64,000 nucleotides of DNA from assembly GCA_949372755.1 (NCBI GenBank), contig CASIBO010000003.1, positions 1-64,000 on the forward strand, written 5' to 3'. Below are positions 51,476 through 60,528 of this stretch, piece after piece (position 1 is the stretch's first letter; each line of letters begins with the position of its first letter). Below the pieces are notes generated by a model that saw only the letters and a program-made list of their open reading frames with translations, made no database searches and had not been told where the DNA came from. The position numbers and the translations under genes were made by a program. This DNA is from UBA9926 sp018645765. Its GTDB lineage: Bacteria > Pseudomonadota > Gammaproteobacteria > Pseudomonadales > Azotimanducaceae.

Positions 51476-52888
51476 CTAACGCAACAAAGACCAATCCGGC
51501 TCAGATTCTGGGTGACTGAGCGGCCCGTGCGCATTGCGAATCACCCGGCGCTGGGAATCCAACCAATGCTTCCAATCGGTACAGGGCACCAGTTGATCTG
51601 CGCGCTGCGCCTGCTGGGCGCGCAGCAGGGCTTCAAGCCGGGGTTCATCCGGGTGCCCGGCGCCCGCAAGATTACGCATTTGCAACGGATCGGCGTACAG
51701 ATCAAATAGCTCTACGCGCCCATTCAGCCAGACAGCGTAGCTAAACTGCTCGGTGCGGACCCCGCGCCACTCGGCGCCATCTTGAAACCAATCAAACCAT
51801 TTCGAGAAATTCATGATAAAGGCATTGTGCTCTTCGGAAGTTTCTTGCCACTTCCCGGCTAGATTCTCGCCCTCAATACTCCTCGGCACCGGCAAACCCG
51901 CCAAACCACAAAGCGTTGGGAAAAAATCCACCATACTCGTCATGCGCTGGCTTCGTCCTGGTTGAATAACGCCAGGATAGCGAATAATCGCTGGAATGCG
52001 GATGGAGCTTTCGTACGGATTCTTCTTAGACCACGGATTAACGCCTTGCGATCCGCCCTGCGTGCCATGATCGGACGCCAACAACACAATGGTATTGTCG
52101 GCCAAGCCTTTCTCATCCAAGTAATCCAGTAACCGGCCCAGCATGTCATCCACCGCTAGGATCATGGCCAAATAATGTCGATACATATCTTTCGCGGCCG
52201 CTTCCAAGTGTTTGGGCACATTGCCTGGCATAACTAAATGCTCCGGCAGACGCGCATAGCAGTCTTCGGGTGCGAATTGAAACGGCGTGTAGTGCGGGGG
52301 ATGCGGCGACAAGAACAATAAAAACGGATCATCCTCAGCAGCGTCCATAAACTCAAAGGCATAATTGAGCAACCCATTGGTTTCATAACCTTCCCAACGC
52401 TCGTAGTTCCAGTCATCTTTGTGCACGAAGCCATCGAAATAGACCATATGCTGATTGTAGGCACGCCAATAGTCGAACCCGAGTCGATCCCGCCCTTCAG
52501 GCACCCAGTCCGGATGTTGCGGCATGCGGTCGATCGCAGGCCAAGTCCCCGTGTGCAAGTGCCACTTCCCGATCCATGCGGTTTTGTAACCCGCTTGACC
52601 AAAAGCATCGCCGATTGAGAGCTCTGAGTGCCGGGTGCGGGTGGTATTAATCAGATGGCCAGTCGTTTGCGGATAACGACCCGTCACCAGCATGGCTCTG
52701 GCCGGGGTACAAACGGGGCAATTAGAGATGGCGTTATCCAGCACCAAACCCTCGGCTGCCAGCCGGTCGATGTTCGGGGTTTGGATTTGCTGCTCGCCGT
52801 ACAACGGCAGCGATAAGGCTCGGAGCTGATCTGGGAACAGTACAACAACGTTCGGTTGATCGGACCCTGAAGTTTTCATCGAGTCCAT
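51476..52888 (-). CDS. type I sulfatase, alkaline-phosphatase superfamily (470 aa)
   Basis: The start is taken at ATG 52888, just after the nucleoside hydrolase stop (52903); a longer frame into that gene is rejected. The N-terminal strand NVVVLFPDQLRALSL gives the first metal Asp. NCPVCTPARAMLVTGRYP is the sulfatase signature with Cys60 (CxPxR), which needs conversion to formylglycine. GKWHLHTG and LASDHGTQGG hold the remaining metal ligands. No signal peptide, so it is cytoplasmic and acts on an imported sulfate ester. The formylglycine-generating enzyme is not in the window. Confidence 0.92.
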   Translation of the reverse strand: MDSMKTSGSDQPNVVVLFPDQLRALSLPLYGEQQIQTPNIDRLAAEGLVLDNAISNCPVCTPARAMLVTGRYPQTTGHLINTTRTRHSELSIGDAFGQAGYKTAWIGKWHLHTGTWPAIDRMPQHPDWVPEGRDRLGFDYWRAYNQHMVYFDGFVHKDDWNYERWEGYETNGLLNYAFEFMDAAEDDPFLLFLSPHPPHYTPFQFAPEDCYARLPEHLVMPGNVPKHLEAAAKDMYRHYLAMILAVDDMLGRLLDYLDEKGLADNTIVLLASDHGTQGGSQGVNPWSKKNPYESSIRIPAIIRYPGVIQPGRSQRMTSMVDFFPTLCGLAGLPVPRSIEGENLAGKWQETSEEHNAFIMNFSKWFDWFQDGAEWRGVRTEQFSYAVWLNGRVELFDLYADPLQMRNLAGAGHPDEPRLEALLRAQQAQRADQLVPCTDWKHWLDSQRRVIRNAHGPLSHPESEPDWSLLR

Positions 52889-52902
52889 AGCGTCCACCCC
52901 CG

Positions 52903-53808
52903 TCACAGCAGGCGCGCCACGAGCAAGTCTAAAAAGGCTGCTTGGTCGCGCCACTCGGTGGCACAAGAAACCATGTCGCCCGATGGGTCGATCAGCGTTT
53001 TTCCATCTTCTGTCACCACAATCGGTAGCCGTTCCATTTCTAGAAAGGCATCTGAAAAGGCCAAATAAATGGCAACGGCATCGTACAAAATCGAGCTTTG
53101 CTGACTCATATCCAATTGCTGCAGTAAGGGCCAATCCCGCACCGCTTCGGCCCAACCAAAGTGATTTTCCAGTGCTGCCCGGGTCAGCGGATTCTGGCTT
53201 TGATTAACCTGTTGAAACCGCTCGCCGGTCAAAGCAATGATGCCGCAAGTATCCAGTGGCGTAATGACCTTTTCCCAGGGCGCTTGAAACACGGCGCGAG
53301 CCGACAGCGCATGCTGCTTGACGTTATATTCTCGCATCGGCTTGGGCGCACCTAAATACCCGCGACGCAAGCTCCCATGCATCCCAATAAACCGAGCATT
53401 GTCAGTAATAGTAGGGCTTCGAGATAACGCAGCTGCAATATTGGGCAAGGGACCGATGCCGATCAGACTGACCGGTTCTTGACTATTGTGAACCGTCTCG
53501 CATAAGGCGCCAATGCCGTCCTCAATCACGACGCCTGCATACTCCGACAGCTGAAAATCGCCTAGCCATGTTTCATGCGTCGGCGCGCTGTAATCCAACG
53601 GGATGCCAATGCCGATCGGGATATCCGTTCGGCCGGCGATCGTCAACAATTTAGCCACGATCGCTGCGCGATACCACGTGTCGCCGGTCGTCGTCGTAAT
53701 CAGCTTCACATCCAGCTCAGGGCATTGCAGCAAAAAAACCAATGCCCAAACATCGTCGACATCAAAACCAATATCCGTATCCAAAATAACGGGTGTTGCC
53801 ATGGCCAA
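52903..53808 (-). CDS. nucleoside hydrolase, IUNH family (301 aa)
   Basis: The N-terminal VILDTDIGFDVDDVWAL (Asp10-Asp19) is the calcium/ribose-binding signature of inosine-uridine-preferring nucleoside hydrolases, here with an extra Phe-Asp spacing variation. GIGPLPNIAAALSR and MREYNVKQHALSARAVF correspond to the second and third conserved segments, with a Tyr-Asn variant of the usual FN. AILYDAVA-like SSILYDAVAIY carries the last Asp. It cleaves N-ribosides or a related N-glycoside; the divergent third motif allows another substrate. It lies 14 bases ahead of the sulfatase start, so the two are tightly coupled. Confidence 0.88.
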   Translation of the reverse strand: MAMATPVILDTDIGFDVDDVWALVFLLQCPELDVKLITTTTGDTWYRAAIVAKLLTIAGRTDIPIGIGIPLDYSAPTHETWLGDFQLSEYAGVVIEDGIGALCETVHNSQEPVSLIGIGPLPNIAAALSRSPTITDNARFIGMHGSLRRGYLGAPKPMREYNVKQHALSARAVFQAPWEKVITPLDTCGIIALTGERFQQVNQSQNPLTRAALENHFGWAEAVRDWPLLQQLDMSQQSSILYDAVAIYLAFSDAFLEMERLPIVVTEDGKTLIDPSGDMVSCATEWRDQAAFLDLLVARLL

Positions 53809-53916
53809 ACCTTCTTTGTCCTTAATTCAAGATAGTCGCAACAAAACCCCGCATGCGCAATTGGGTTGCCGTTAGGCAGCCACTAAGCCCTTGTTACGCT
53901 TTTTCAAACTATCCGC

Positions 53917-55059
53917 CTACTGCCTCATGGCCGCAAGGCTCAAGTAGGTTGCTTGAGAAAGCTGGTCGCCACGGACATCGCCTAAAAGACCATCCGCCAT
54001 CTTGTTCATGACATAGGCGAAACTTAATGCGTTGTCCTGATCGATGATGGCTCTGGAGCCGCCCCAACCGCCCCAAAAACACAGATTACGTCGATCGGCT
54101 TTGACCGGGTGCAAGCCAAACCCAAGGCCAAAGGCCATAGGCCCACCGAAAACGAGATCGACACCTTCGATCCGCGTTTGCATGACCGAACGACAAATCT
54201 CTGGCGATAAGAGCTGAACATCGCCGCAACGGCCATCATTGGCCAGCGCCGAATGAATTTTGGCAACGGCCCTGGCATTGCCATGACCATTCGCTGCCGG
54301 GATCTCGGCACGCCGCCAACCATCGGTATGACTGTCTAGCGCAGAGGTTCTCGGGCTGGCAAACGTTCTGTATGGGATCGAATCTGTGACCGCGCCTTGC
54401 CCTAAAACGGCCCCATCCGGGGGCGGAATTAAGTTCCCAATACGGTGAAACTCAGAATCTGGCACGCCGATCAAAAAATCAGCATTTAAGGGCATAGCGA
54501 TCTGCTCGGCAAAGAACTGGCCCAAACTTTGGCCCGTAATGCGCCGGACCACTTCGCCAATTAAGTAGCCCTGGGTTAGGGCGTGATAACCACTGGCGCT
54601 CCCCGGGGTCCACCAGGGTGCTTGCTGCGCAAGCAATTGGGTAACCCGTTCCCAATCGTAGAGCTCATCGCCCTGCAGGCTCTCATTCATACCCGATAAT
54701 CCGGCCGCATGATTCATCAAGTGCCAAACCAGCACATCGCCCTTACCCGCGGCAGCAAACTCCGGCCAGTACCGAGCGACCGGCGCATCAAAATCCAATT
54801 CACCACGATCAGCGAGCAGCAAAGCACACAAAAACGACATCGTTTTCGTCGTCGAATACACATTGACGATGGTGTCTTGCTGCCAGAGTCTCGTCTTGTC
54901 TTCATCCAAGTAGCCGCCCCACAGATCGACGACCGTCTCCCCTTGCCAGGTTGCTGAGAACGAAGCGCCCAAGTCAGTACCATCGGAAAGCAATGTCTCA
55001 AAAACCGTTTTAACCCCTGCGAACCGCTCGTCACAATATCCCTGCACACTTAATGTCAT
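53917..55059 (-). CDS. serine hydrolase, class C beta-lactamase/EstB-like (380 aa)
   Basis: Penicillin-binding-protein-like fold: the nucleophile motif STTK (Ser69, Lys72 in VYSTTKTMSFL), the tyrosine motif GYHALTQG (Tyr159), and the C-terminal FWGGWGGSRAIIDQ replacing the KTG triad, typical of EstB/esterase-type members. No signal peptide. An esterase or amide hydrolase is more likely than a beta-lactamase. A frameshifted paralog lies at 58129-59407. It opens the minus-strand cluster that continues with nucleoside hydrolase and sulfatase, 108 bases away. Confidence 0.88.
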   Translation of the reverse strand: MTLSVQGYCDERFAGVKTVFETLLSDGTDLGASFSATWQGETVVDLWGGYLDEDKTRLWQQDTIVNVYSTTKTMSFLCALLLADRGELDFDAPVARYWPEFAAAGKGDVLVWHLMNHAAGLSGMNESLQGDELYDWERVTQLLAQQAPWWTPGSASGYHALTQGYLIGEVVRRITGQSLGQFFAEQIAMPLNADFLIGVPDSEFHRIGNLIPPPDGAVLGQGAVTDSIPYRTFASPRTSALDSHTDGWRRAEIPAANGHGNARAVAKIHSALANDGRCGDVQLLSPEICRSVMQTRIEGVDLVFGGPMAFGLGFGLHPVKADRRNLCFWGGWGGSRAIIDQDNALSFAYVMNKMADGLLGDVRGDQLSQATYLSLAAMRQ

Positions 55060-55423
55060 AATCTCTCCTCATCTAGTCTGCCGACCATAGCAAAGTCTGC
55101 TCGTTGGCGCTTGCCTTGCGCGCCTGGACTTAGGCGACCTATTCTTTGGCTGCACGCCGATTCAACCTGAAGCTGGGCACGCGGAAACGAGTTGACTGCA
55201 ACCGCTAAGCGCTGACAAGAACCTTTTTAATTGCGCCAGAATAACGGCAGCCGCAGCAGGGCTTCAGCTGCCCGGCTGACGCAAACCAAGCGAGACCGAC
55301 CGACAACCGATAGCGGTCCATCAACTCAAACCAATTGAACCAGTACGACTGTCCGTGCGGCGCTGACTTGTCATACACTACCAACACTACATCCACAATT
55401 CGCAGAAGCGGAGGCGTTACGAC
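55060..55423. other. divergent intergenic region
   Basis: Lies between the minus-strand hydrolase and the plus-strand SDR and should carry both promoters. A 63-codon minus frame (55205-55396) has a cysteine cluster but no recognisable pattern and no good ribosome binding site. AGAAGCGGAGG precedes the SDR ATG at 55424. Confidence 0.45.
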
Positions 55424-56224
55424 ATGATCGATTACAACAACAAGGTGGTGCTGGTTACCGGCGCAGCCTCCGGCATTGGCGCGGCCTTAGCCGAGGCCTT
55501 CACAGCAAGGGGCGCACAGGTCGTGTGCGCTGACATCAATGCAGACGGTCTTCAGCAAACACTTGTGGCAACCGGTAACAAAGCAAAAGCAATAACCTGC
55601 GACCTCGCCAACCCCAATGTCGCCGAGCAACTGATTGATGATGTCTATACGGAAATGGGTCGACTGGACCTCGTCTGCTCGAACGCCGGCATCGGCTTTG
55701 CTGGCAGACTCACGAAGACCGATTTTTTTGATCCGCGCATCGAAAAGCTGTTTGAAATCAACTTTTTTGCCGGACTCAAACTGGGCAGCGCCTACAGTAC
55801 GCGTCTGGCATCAGCCGGTGCGCGCGGGCGCTTTATCGTCACCGCCTCAGAAAATTCCCTGAGTGTGCCAAGCGCGGTCCGCAAAAGCCGTCTCGCCCTC
55901 TATGCCGCAAGCAAGCATGCTTTACTGATCGCGATGGAGTGGTTTCGAATTGAACAGGCCGAAGGCCCCTTGGATCTGCATGTTTTGATGCCCGGCGCTG
56001 TTTATACCCCTTTGATTGCCAAGGGTTTGCCGGACCCAGCGCAGGCGCCGCCAGAACTCGGCCTCATCACGCCAGCGCGTTGTGCTGAGATCGCTTTAAG
56101 CGGCATGGACCTGGACTTATTCTACATCCCAACCCACGCCCATATTTTTGATGACCTGCAGCCGCGCGCCACCGAGGTTGCGAGCGCACTGCGCGCTTTA
56201 GGTATCCATCCCGTTACTGACTAA
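55424..56224 (+). CDS. short-chain dehydrogenase/reductase (266 aa)
   Basis: Classical SDR: cofactor motif TGAASGIG (residues 12-19), acidic residue after the second strand (VCADIN, Asp37, so NAD-preferring), SNAGIG (87-92), catalytic Ser142, Tyr160 and Lys164 (YAASK). PGAVYTPLIAKGLPDP is the substrate loop. It oxidises or reduces a secondary alcohol/ketone. Monocistronic or first gene with the MauG fusion 300 bases later. Substrate unknown. Confidence 0.92.
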   Translation: MIDYNNKVVLVTGAASGIGAALAEAFTARGAQVVCADINADGLQQTLVATGNKAKAITCDLANPNVAEQLIDDVYTEMGRLDLVCSNAGIGFAGRLTKTDFFDPRIEKLFEINFFAGLKLGSAYSTRLASAGARGRFIVTASENSLSVPSAVRKSRLALYAASKHALLIAMEWFRIEQAEGPLDLHVLMPGAVYTPLIAKGLPDPAQAPPELGLITPARCAEIALSGMDLDLFYIPTHAHIFDDLQPRATEVASALRALGIHPVTD

Positions 56225-56527
56225 TGCGCACGACGTACGCCAAGCGCGCACAACTGCCATAAAGCGGGCGGCCCAGCCCTTAAAAATTCGTACGTCGGCG
56301 CTTAACAATCGCACTCAAAGTCGAAGCATCGCGAGGGTGCTTTTAAGTCGCAGGATCATGAGTCAATGTCTTAACCTGCGCGCAATACCCTAGCGGGCGT
56401 TCACGGTCTGCCGGATCACCGTGCAACGTTTAGGTTTGATTCAGCTTACCTCTGGTAAGCTGCTCTGCATCATCCAAATCAACTGTCCTCAAGCCACGAC
56501 CACCGGCTGTATTAAGGCTCAAACATT
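56225..56527. other. intergenic, nothing recognised
   Basis: No gene, repeat or strong terminator seen. The promoter of the cytochrome-peroxidase fusion gene presumably lies near 56420-56510 (TTGATT...TAAGCT). Confidence 0.4.
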
Positions 56528-57961
56528 ATGCACTGCCGCCGATTACTTCTACTGATGCTACTGAATGCCTCGACCGCCTGGAGCGCAGACTTTGATGTCG
56601 ACAACGACGGTGTTGTAGCCCCGCTCACGGATGGTCTCCTGGTTCTCAGACATTTCTTTGGTTTCACGGGTACCGCACTAACCGAGGGCGCGCTTGGGGC
56701 GGATGCATCCAATACGACGGCAGAAATGATTCAAGCTCACATTAATGATCGCCCGGACCGGTTTGATCTCGATGGTGACGGCCTTCATCAACCTCTGACG
56801 GATGGCCTGCTGCTTTTACGATTGCTTTTCGGCTTTACGGGCGAGGCGCTGACCCAAGGCGCGCTCGGCGACAAAGCGAATCGCAGAACCAGCAATAGCA
56901 TCCTTGAACATGTTGAAAGTGAGCTCAATATTAGTTTTGTCAAACTTGAAAAATACGCTGCCCAGACCCGTCCAAGTTACATAACGAAAGACAATACCGA
57001 CATCAACAACCCAATAACCGATGCGGGCGCAACCTTAGGCCGCGTCTTGTTTTACGACCCTAGCTTGTCCAGAACCGACAGCGTGAGCTGTAGCGCCTGC
57101 CATCAACAGGCCAAGGCTTTTAGTGATCAGAACATCGCAAGCATCGGGATCAATGGCACAACCAGCCGGCATTCCATGCGACTCATTAACAGCCGCTTCA
57201 GTGATGAAAGGCGATTTTTTTGGGATGAACGCGCGACGTCTTTGGAAACACAGACCACCCAACCCATTCAGGATCATATCGAAATGGGGTTTAGCGGCGC
57301 TGACGGCGACCCAAGCTTGGCTGACCTTATCGACAAACTGGCCGCAATCAATCGATATCCGGCGTTATTTGCACTCGCCTTTGGCGACAGCGCCATTACA
57401 GAGCCTCGATTGCAATCGGCGCTCGCCCAATTTATCCGCAGCATTGAATCCTTCGATGCGCCTTATGATGTTGGGAGGGCCAATCATCGCGATAACCAAG
57501 ACTTCGACAATTTTACGGTGGCTGAAAACAGGGGTAAGCGCTTGTTTATGGCCCCGCCGAACGATGGCGGCGCAGGGTGCGCCGGGTGCCATCGCCCGCC
57601 CGAATTCGATATTGACCCGAACACCCGTAACAATGGCGTGATCAATGCCATCGACGGTGGCACGGACCTTACCAACACACGCTCACCGAGCCTCCGAGAT
57701 CTCGTCAATCCTGCTGGCGTTCCCAATGGCGGGTTGATGCACAACGGCGCTTTTGAATCGCTCGAGGCGGTTGTAGAACATTACAATCGAATCCCTGAGG
57801 ACAATAACCGCCTTGATCAGCGATTGCGTCGACCTGGCGGCGTACTCCAGCGTTTAAATCTTTCAGAAACCCAGAAAGCCGATTTGGTTGAATTCTTAAA
57901 AACGCTAACCGGCAGCGCCGTGTACACGGATCCGCGTTGGTCGAATCCCTTCGCGTTATAG
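56528..57961 (+). CDS. dockerin-like repeat/di-haem cytochrome c peroxidase (MauG-type) fusion (477 aa)
   Basis: Signal peptide RLLLLMLLNASTAWSA. Residues 21-130 are two dockerin-like repeats (DVDNDGVVAPLTDGLLVLRH, then LDGDGLHQPLTDGLLLLRLL with FGFTG) related to those at the C-terminus of the protein at 2873. From 140 on it is a bacterial cytochrome c peroxidase/MauG domain: RPSYITKDN..., first haem CSACH (Cys188, Cys191, His192), second haem CAGCH at about 350, and GLMHNGAFESLEAVVEHYN near the C-terminus. It transfers electrons or oxidises a protein or H2O2 in the periplasm or at the surface. The domain order is unusual. Confidence 0.9.
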   Translation: MHCRRLLLLMLLNASTAWSADFDVDNDGVVAPLTDGLLVLRHFFGFTGTALTEGALGADASNTTAEMIQAHINDRPDRFDLDGDGLHQPLTDGLLLLRLLFGFTGEALTQGALGDKANRRTSNSILEHVESELNISFVKLEKYAAQTRPSYITKDNTDINNPITDAGATLGRVLFYDPSLSRTDSVSCSACHQQAKAFSDQNIASIGINGTTSRHSMRLINSRFSDERRFFWDERATSLETQTTQPIQDHIEMGFSGADGDPSLADLIDKLAAINRYPALFALAFGDSAITEPRLQSALAQFIRSIESFDAPYDVGRANHRDNQDFDNFTVAENRGKRLFMAPPNDGGAGCAGCHRPPEFDIDPNTRNNGVINAIDGGTDLTNTRSPSLRDLVNPAGVPNGGLMHNGAFESLEAVVEHYNRIPEDNNRLDQRLRRPGGVLQRLNLSETQKADLVEFLKTLTGSAVYTDPRWSNPFAL

Positions 57962-58128
57962 GGCCTCTTGACTCCCGCAGCGAGTCGTATGCTTCAAAAT
58001 CTCGCACGCATCCATCGAGCAAGACCGGGCCGCCGTGTCAGCCCATGACCGACTTATAAACTTCGCATTCATTCTTTGATTGAGGCAAACTCATCTTTCC
58101 CCGCACAGCATTCAGTTTGAGCGTCCAC

Positions 58129-59407
58129 ATGACCCCGATTACAGTAGAAGGCACAACAGTCGAAGGCTTCGAATCCATCCGCTCGTTATTCGAGCAGAAC
58201 ATGCATCGCTATCTCGAAAACAAGGCGCAATTGTGTATTTATGTCGATGACCGCTGCGTTGTTGATCTATGGGCTCACCCGGCGGATGATGCCGCCTTCG
58301 ATGGTGATGCTTTAATCAACGTCTTTAGTAGCGGAAAGAGTCTTGAATCCATTGCAATGGCCTGGCTCGTGTCCGAAGGCAGAATCCAACTGACCGATCC
58401 GGTTACCCACTATTGGCCAGAATATGCAGCGGAAAACAAAGCCCACCAAACCATCGCCGATGTCATGCGCCACGAAGCCGGCCTAGCGGCACTGAACCAA
58501 TCACTAGACCCCAAAGATCTCCACCGCGACCGCCTAAAGGACAATAAAATTGGCGCTATTCTCGCCGACCACCCGACCCAATATCGTTCAGATGAGCCTT
58601 CGGCAAGCCGGGAGTATCATGCGCTCAGTCGCGGCTGGATCGCGAACGAGATCTTCAGACGCGCCGACGTGCACGGCCGAACCATCGGAGAGTTTTTCGA
58701 AACCGAAATTCGCGGCCCATACAATGCGGACCTCCACATTGGCGTCGCAAGCGAGGACCTGGCTCGGATTGCCCGATTACAGCCCGTCTCGATCCGCAAG
58801 CACTCTACTGTACAGTGCCTGGCCTTTTGCCAAATCTCGAAAGACGCACAACAGTCTCTGGGTATTACTCGGCCGCCTGTTTAATTTTGCCCGGCAGTCG
58901 TTGATATCACCCAGCAGTCGTCCCAAAGAGGCTTTTAAAGACTTGCCCATCATTCAAGCCTTTAATGACCCCCTGATTATTCAGGGCGAGACCCCCTCTG
59001 CCAACGCCCATTGTTCCGCGCGAGGACTGGCCCGCATCGGAACCGCGTTGGCCATGGGCGGCACCAGCCAAGGCAAAACGTTACTTAAGCCCGAGGCTTG
59101 GCAGGCTCTGCATGCTGAACCGATTACGCGCGACATGAATAATCTAAACAGCAGTTTTACCCAGGGCGGCGTGGCTTATTTCAGCCAAGACAATACTGGC
59201 TCGGGTGCAATGAACCAAGCACTCAACCAAGGCAGAGAGGGCTTCTATGGCTGGATGGGTCTTGGTGGTTCAATCTTCCAATGGCATCCTGAAAAGAAAA
59301 TCAGTGTCGCGTTTGTCCCCACGTCGTTACACATGTTGGATTTTGTAAACGAACGCGGCAAAACCTACCAAGCCGAAGTATTGCGGTGCGTGGACGCGGC
59401 GGAATAA
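58129..59407 (+). pseudogene. frameshifted class C beta-lactamase-like serine hydrolase
   Basis: The first frame (to 58884) has FSSGKSLESIAMAWLVSEGR with the Ser-x-x-Lys nucleophile, RHEAGLAALNQSL, the Tyr motif EYHALSRG, and the family's NADLHIGVAS. It derails near 58800. The continuation is in the +1 frame (58550-59407), with LLYSAWPFAKSRKTHNSLWV, LPIIQAFNDPLIIQGETPSA, GFYGWMGLGGSIFQWHPEKK as the C-terminal part. A single indel near 58797-58806 would restore one roughly 427-aa protein similar to the hydrolase at 53917. Either a recent pseudogene or a sequencing error. The start is set at ATG 58129. Confidence 0.85.
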
Positions 59408-59461
59408 GCCCTGCACCCACCTTGCTTGTCATTAAACATAACAGCGCATTCTGAACCCCGC

Positions 59462-60370
59462 CTAACTTTGTATCGCGGCCTTCACCTCTGACAGAAGTTC
59501 TATGGTTTTCAGACTCTCCATTTGATCAGCACTAATGTTTCGAACAATGACGTCGGTATAGCCTTGTTGGTAAAGTTGTCCGAGGCGATCTGTGACCTCA
59601 ACGACAGAGCCAACCAGCAGCGCCTCTTCCGGTATACCGCGATAGCCTGCTGCAAGATACGGCGCAACCGCCCGCTTAGCAGCTTGACTGGTTTCAGTAA
59701 TCAATATGTCTCGCCGAATCGCTGCCGCCCCCATCGCTTTCGTAGCCCCTGCACAGGCGTCTTGATATTGCCGGATAGCCGTCGCCGACTCGGCAGGCGT
59801 CAACGACGGCGCGGCCAGCCAGCCATCGCCTAATGTCGCGGCACGCACAATCGCAGGCGCAACTAAGGCGCCAATCCAAACTTCAACCGGCTCTGATGGC
59901 ACGGGTGAGATGCGCGCGCGCTGAAGCTGCCAGTACGTGGATTCATCGACCGTCTCGCCGCGCCAAAGGGCTTGCATCACCTTTAAGGCCGCCACAAACA
60001 AACCGACCTGCCGGCTCATATCAACCCCCAGCGCTGCACCCTGCCGGGGATCGCCCAAGCCGCACTGCATGATAAACCGGCCTTTTGCGACGGCTGCGAG
60101 CGTACCAACCTGTTCCGCCAGCAAGACCGGATTCCATAACGGCAGCAAATAGAGCGCGCCAAAGGGTTTGTCGCCCCATTCCGCAAGCATCCGCCCCAAC
60201 ATGACATTATTTTGAAAGTAAGGCGTTTTCGTTGAATGATGATCACCGACAAACAAATGATCTAGGCCCGCCGCGTTGGCCGCACGCGTGCGCGCGACCA
60301 TCCAATCGACTGCGCGGTTCGGCGCGATTTCGGGATATGAAGAACTCACCGAGATCCCAATCTTCATCAA
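59462..60370 (-). CDS. luciferase-like (LLM) flavin/F420-dependent oxidoreductase (302 aa)
   Basis: TIM-barrel LLM protein: KIGISVSSSYPEI, AGLDHLFVGDHHSTKTPYFQ, LLPLWNPVLLAEQVGTLAAV, KGRFIMQCGLGDPRQ, LGDGWLAAPSLTPAESA. It binds FMN or F420 with no covalent motif and catalyses oxidation or monooxygenation of a small organic molecule. Normal length, cytoplasmic. Convergent with the frameshifted hydrolase. A relic that looks like the C-terminus of this fold occurs at 24495. Confidence 0.88.
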   Translation of the reverse strand: MMKIGISVSSSYPEIAPNRAVDWMVARTRAANAAGLDHLFVGDHHSTKTPYFQNNVMLGRMLAEWGDKPFGALYLLPLWNPVLLAEQVGTLAAVAKGRFIMQCGLGDPRQGAALGVDMSRQVGLFVAALKVMQALWRGETVDESTYWQLQRARISPVPSEPVEVWIGALVAPAIVRAATLGDGWLAAPSLTPAESATAIRQYQDACAGATKAMGAAAIRRDILITETSQAAKRAVAPYLAAGYRGIPEEALLVGSVVEVTDRLGQLYQQGYTDVIVRNISADQMESLKTIELLSEVKAAIQS

Positions 60371-60528
60371 AGCGCCTCCTTTTATTTAGACAAGCCGCCA
60401 ATACTGCAAAGAGCGCCCCAACTTTTTTCCCTTGGTCGGTGTCTGCCGGTCAAAAAACCAGTGCCCGAATGAAGACAGACGCTGGTTTTGACCTTTTTAA
60501 AAGACGAACGGCTTCCTGCGGGCCGACA
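60371..60528. other. short intergenic region
   Basis: AT-rich region upstream of the LLM gene, whose promoter it probably holds (AAAATAAA near 60380). No gene. Confidence 0.35.

Noticed and set aside
55205..55396. A 63-codon minus frame with PCCGC upstream of the SDR
   Set aside because: No ribosome binding site and no family; it lies in the divergent promoter region.
58797..58884. Programmed frameshift in the hydrolase gene
   Set aside because: No slippery heptamer with downstream stem is visible at the break; a simple indel is the more economical reading.
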